This document shows, in pieces, positions 4,841 through 5,134 of a stretch of 5,134 nt of DNA. The notes below the pieces were generated by a model. The model worked only from the letters and a program-made list of their open reading frames with translations, made no database searches and was not told where the DNA came from. Positions within the stretch are counted from its first letter, which is position 1. Each line of letters opens with the position of its first letter. A program made the translations under genes and the position numbers. Origin of the DNA: an uncultured Clostridia bacterium (GTDB lineage Bacteria; Bacillota; Clostridia; Oscillospirales; Ruminococcaceae); NCBI GenBank assembly GCA_947175655.1, contig CAMWNQ010000125.1:1-5134 (forward strand), read 5' to 3'.

Positions 4841-4978
4841 TATTCTCGATACAACATAAAGCCCGTGCCAGTTGCTACCCTCTGAACTCTCACCGTGCAA
4901 TGCCTGCAATGTGTATTCTCGGCAATGCATTAAGCTCCGTGCCGGTTGCTGTTCTTAGGTTCTCACCGTGTTGTATTT
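4841..4978. repeat. Two-copy diverged direct repeat, ~73-bp period
   Basis: Anchor matches are TATTCTCG at 4841-4848 and 4914-4921, CCGTGCCRGTTGCT at 4863-4876 and 4937-4950, and TCTCACCGTG at 4888-4897 and 4961-4970. The spacers between the anchors differ. This suggests an old duplication in which the anchors were selected. Confidence 0.85.
4849..4976 (-). ncRNA. Structured leader: pseudo-symmetric hairpin built from two related units
   Basis: Two diverged direct repeats with a 73-74-base period (about 4841-4910 and 4914-4978) share TATTCTCG, CCGTGCCRGTTGCT and TCTCACCG (plus-strand reading). The bases between differ, yet they pair across the two units. P1 is 4849-4856 with 4969-4976 (8 bp, perfect). 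P2 is 4877-4887 with 4951-4960 (GAAC/GTTC plus ACCT/AGGGT around a small internal loop). P3 is 4896-4904 with 4921-4929 (8 of 9 pairs). The conserved CGGUGAGA and AGCAACYGGCACGGRGCUU (RNA sense) fall in two matching internal loops on either side of P2. The region is visibly more GC-rich than its surroundings. It lies in the predicted 5' leader of the SSB-coat operon and in the packaged strand. Candidate roles are a cis-regulatory RNA, a packaging signal or a single-strand origin. I do not recognise a known RNA family. Confidence 0.6.
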
Positions 4979-4985
4979 GCTATAT

Positions 4986-5010
4986 TAATAGTACTATTAT
5001 GGTACTATTA
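4986..5010. promoter_or_regulatory. Overlapping palindromes at the transcription start (operator candidate)
   Basis: The perfect 14-bp palindrome TAATAGTACTATTA (4986-4999) is followed by GTACTATTA (5002-5010), which also forms a 9-bp inverted repeat with TAATAGTAC (4986-4994). The cluster covers the predicted start site just after the -10 box, a usual position for a repressor operator. No repressor gene is visible in the window, so a host or helper-encoded factor, or the SSB or Rep protein, would have to bind it. A short RNA hairpin is an alternative. Confidence 0.55.
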
Positions 5011-5013
5011 GAA

Positions 5014-5042
5014 ATTATAACAAGAAAAATAAAAAATGTCAA
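5014..5042 (-). promoter_or_regulatory. Perfect sigma-A-type promoter for the SSB-coat operon
   Basis: On the minus strand TTGACA (5042-5037) and TATAAT (5019-5014) are separated by exactly 17 bases, a full match to the housekeeping consensus. Transcription should begin near 5007, giving a leader of about 195 nt before the SSB-like gene. Such a strong promoter would drive the SSB, small membrane and coat genes up to the terminator at 3877-3844. The spacer is nearly pure T/A. Confidence 0.9.
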
Positions 5043-5059
5043 TAGTTATTAGTGCTGAA

Positions 5060-5116
5060 ATGGTACTAGTTTGTGACTAGATTTTTGTGCAAAAATATAG
5101 TATCATTTTAGTATCA
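5060..5116. repeat. Cluster of short direct and inverted repeats upstream of the promoter
   Basis: ATGGTACTA (5060-5068) repeats the sequence at 4999-5007 on the other side of the promoter, 61 bp away. CTAGT/ACTAG (5066-5070 with 5076-5080) and ATTTTTG/CAAAAAT (5081-5087 with 5090-5096) are inverted repeats. TAGTATCA occurs twice (5098-5105 and 5109-5116), 11 bp apart, which is one helical turn. The density of repeats suggests a protein-binding control region. The remainder up to 5134 shows no gene on either strand. If the element is circular, the rep gene would end within this stretch, at 5103. Confidence 0.5.
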
Positions 5117-5134
5117 AATAATTTAAGGGTGATA

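Noticed and set aside
4808..4930. 40-codon minus-strand ORF in the leader, ending in an ATGA overlap with the SSB-like start
   Set aside because: The overlap and a GGAG upstream are tempting as a leader peptide. The frame, however, runs through the conserved repeat blocks and helices, which explain the sequence better, and the peptide has no recognisable features. It would be worth revisiting if relatives keep the frame.
4841..4978. CRISPR array
   Set aside because: There are only two diverged copies, conservation is in blocks rather than whole repeats, and the spacers pair with each other.
4714..5052. Plus-strand ORF of 112 codons
   Set aside because: It runs antisense through the SSB-like gene, the structured leader and the promoter. 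It has no ribosome site and no sensible protein features.
1..5134. Integration site (dif/att) or integrase
   Set aside because: No recombinase gene, no convincing dif-like sequence and no terminal direct repeats were seen.

Overview
The window reads as the genome, or nearly the whole genome, of a small filamentous-phage-like (inovirus-type) replicon from a low-GC Gram-positive host, most likely a member of the Firmicutes/Clostridia. Every gene I can support is on the minus strand. Strong AGGAGG-type ribosome binding sites, a perfect sigma-A consensus promoter, a pUB110/pC194-type (Rep_1) initiator and the absence of a secretin gene all point to a single-membrane host. TGA is used as a normal stop.

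Read along the minus strand (high to low coordinates), the layout is: (1) a control region at about 4980-5134 with clustered direct and inverted repeats around a TTGACA-17-TATAAT promoter; (2) a structured leader at 4849-4976 made of two related ~73-nt units that can fold into one pseudo-symmetric hairpin; (3) a small OB-like protein, probably the ssDNA-binding protein (4811-4512); (4) two tiny membrane proteins with overlapping genes (4499-4350 and 4384-4127); (5) a 60-residue major-coat-type protein (4094-3912); (6) a rho-independent terminator (3877-3844); (7) a 163-residue protein whose C-terminus copies the coat protein's C-terminus (3829-3338); (8) a 352-residue secreted, membrane-anchored minor-coat/adsorption candidate (3335-2277); (9) an 87-residue pVI-like membrane protein (2274-2011); (10) a Zot/pI-type assembly ATPase (2004-1153); (11) an intergenic region with a GC-rich hairpin and a recognisable double-strand origin (1150-981); (12) the Rep_1 rolling-circle initiator (943-1), which runs off the window.

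This order matches the coliphage Ff order (V, VII, IX, VIII, terminator, III, VI, I, intergenic origin, II), although most of the proteins are recognisable only by size, topology and position. The Rep reading frame is open at base 1. If base 1 is joined to base 5134 it closes after ten more codons, so the window may be a complete 5,134-bp circle.

Inferred life cycle: Rep nicks the origin in the bulge of a double hairpin and produces minus-strand ssDNA. The SSB-like protein coats that ssDNA. The Zot/pI ATPase then drives membrane extrusion, exchanging SSB for the 60-residue coat protein, while the larger minor proteins cap the particle and recognise the host. No integrase, secretin or lysis gene is visible.
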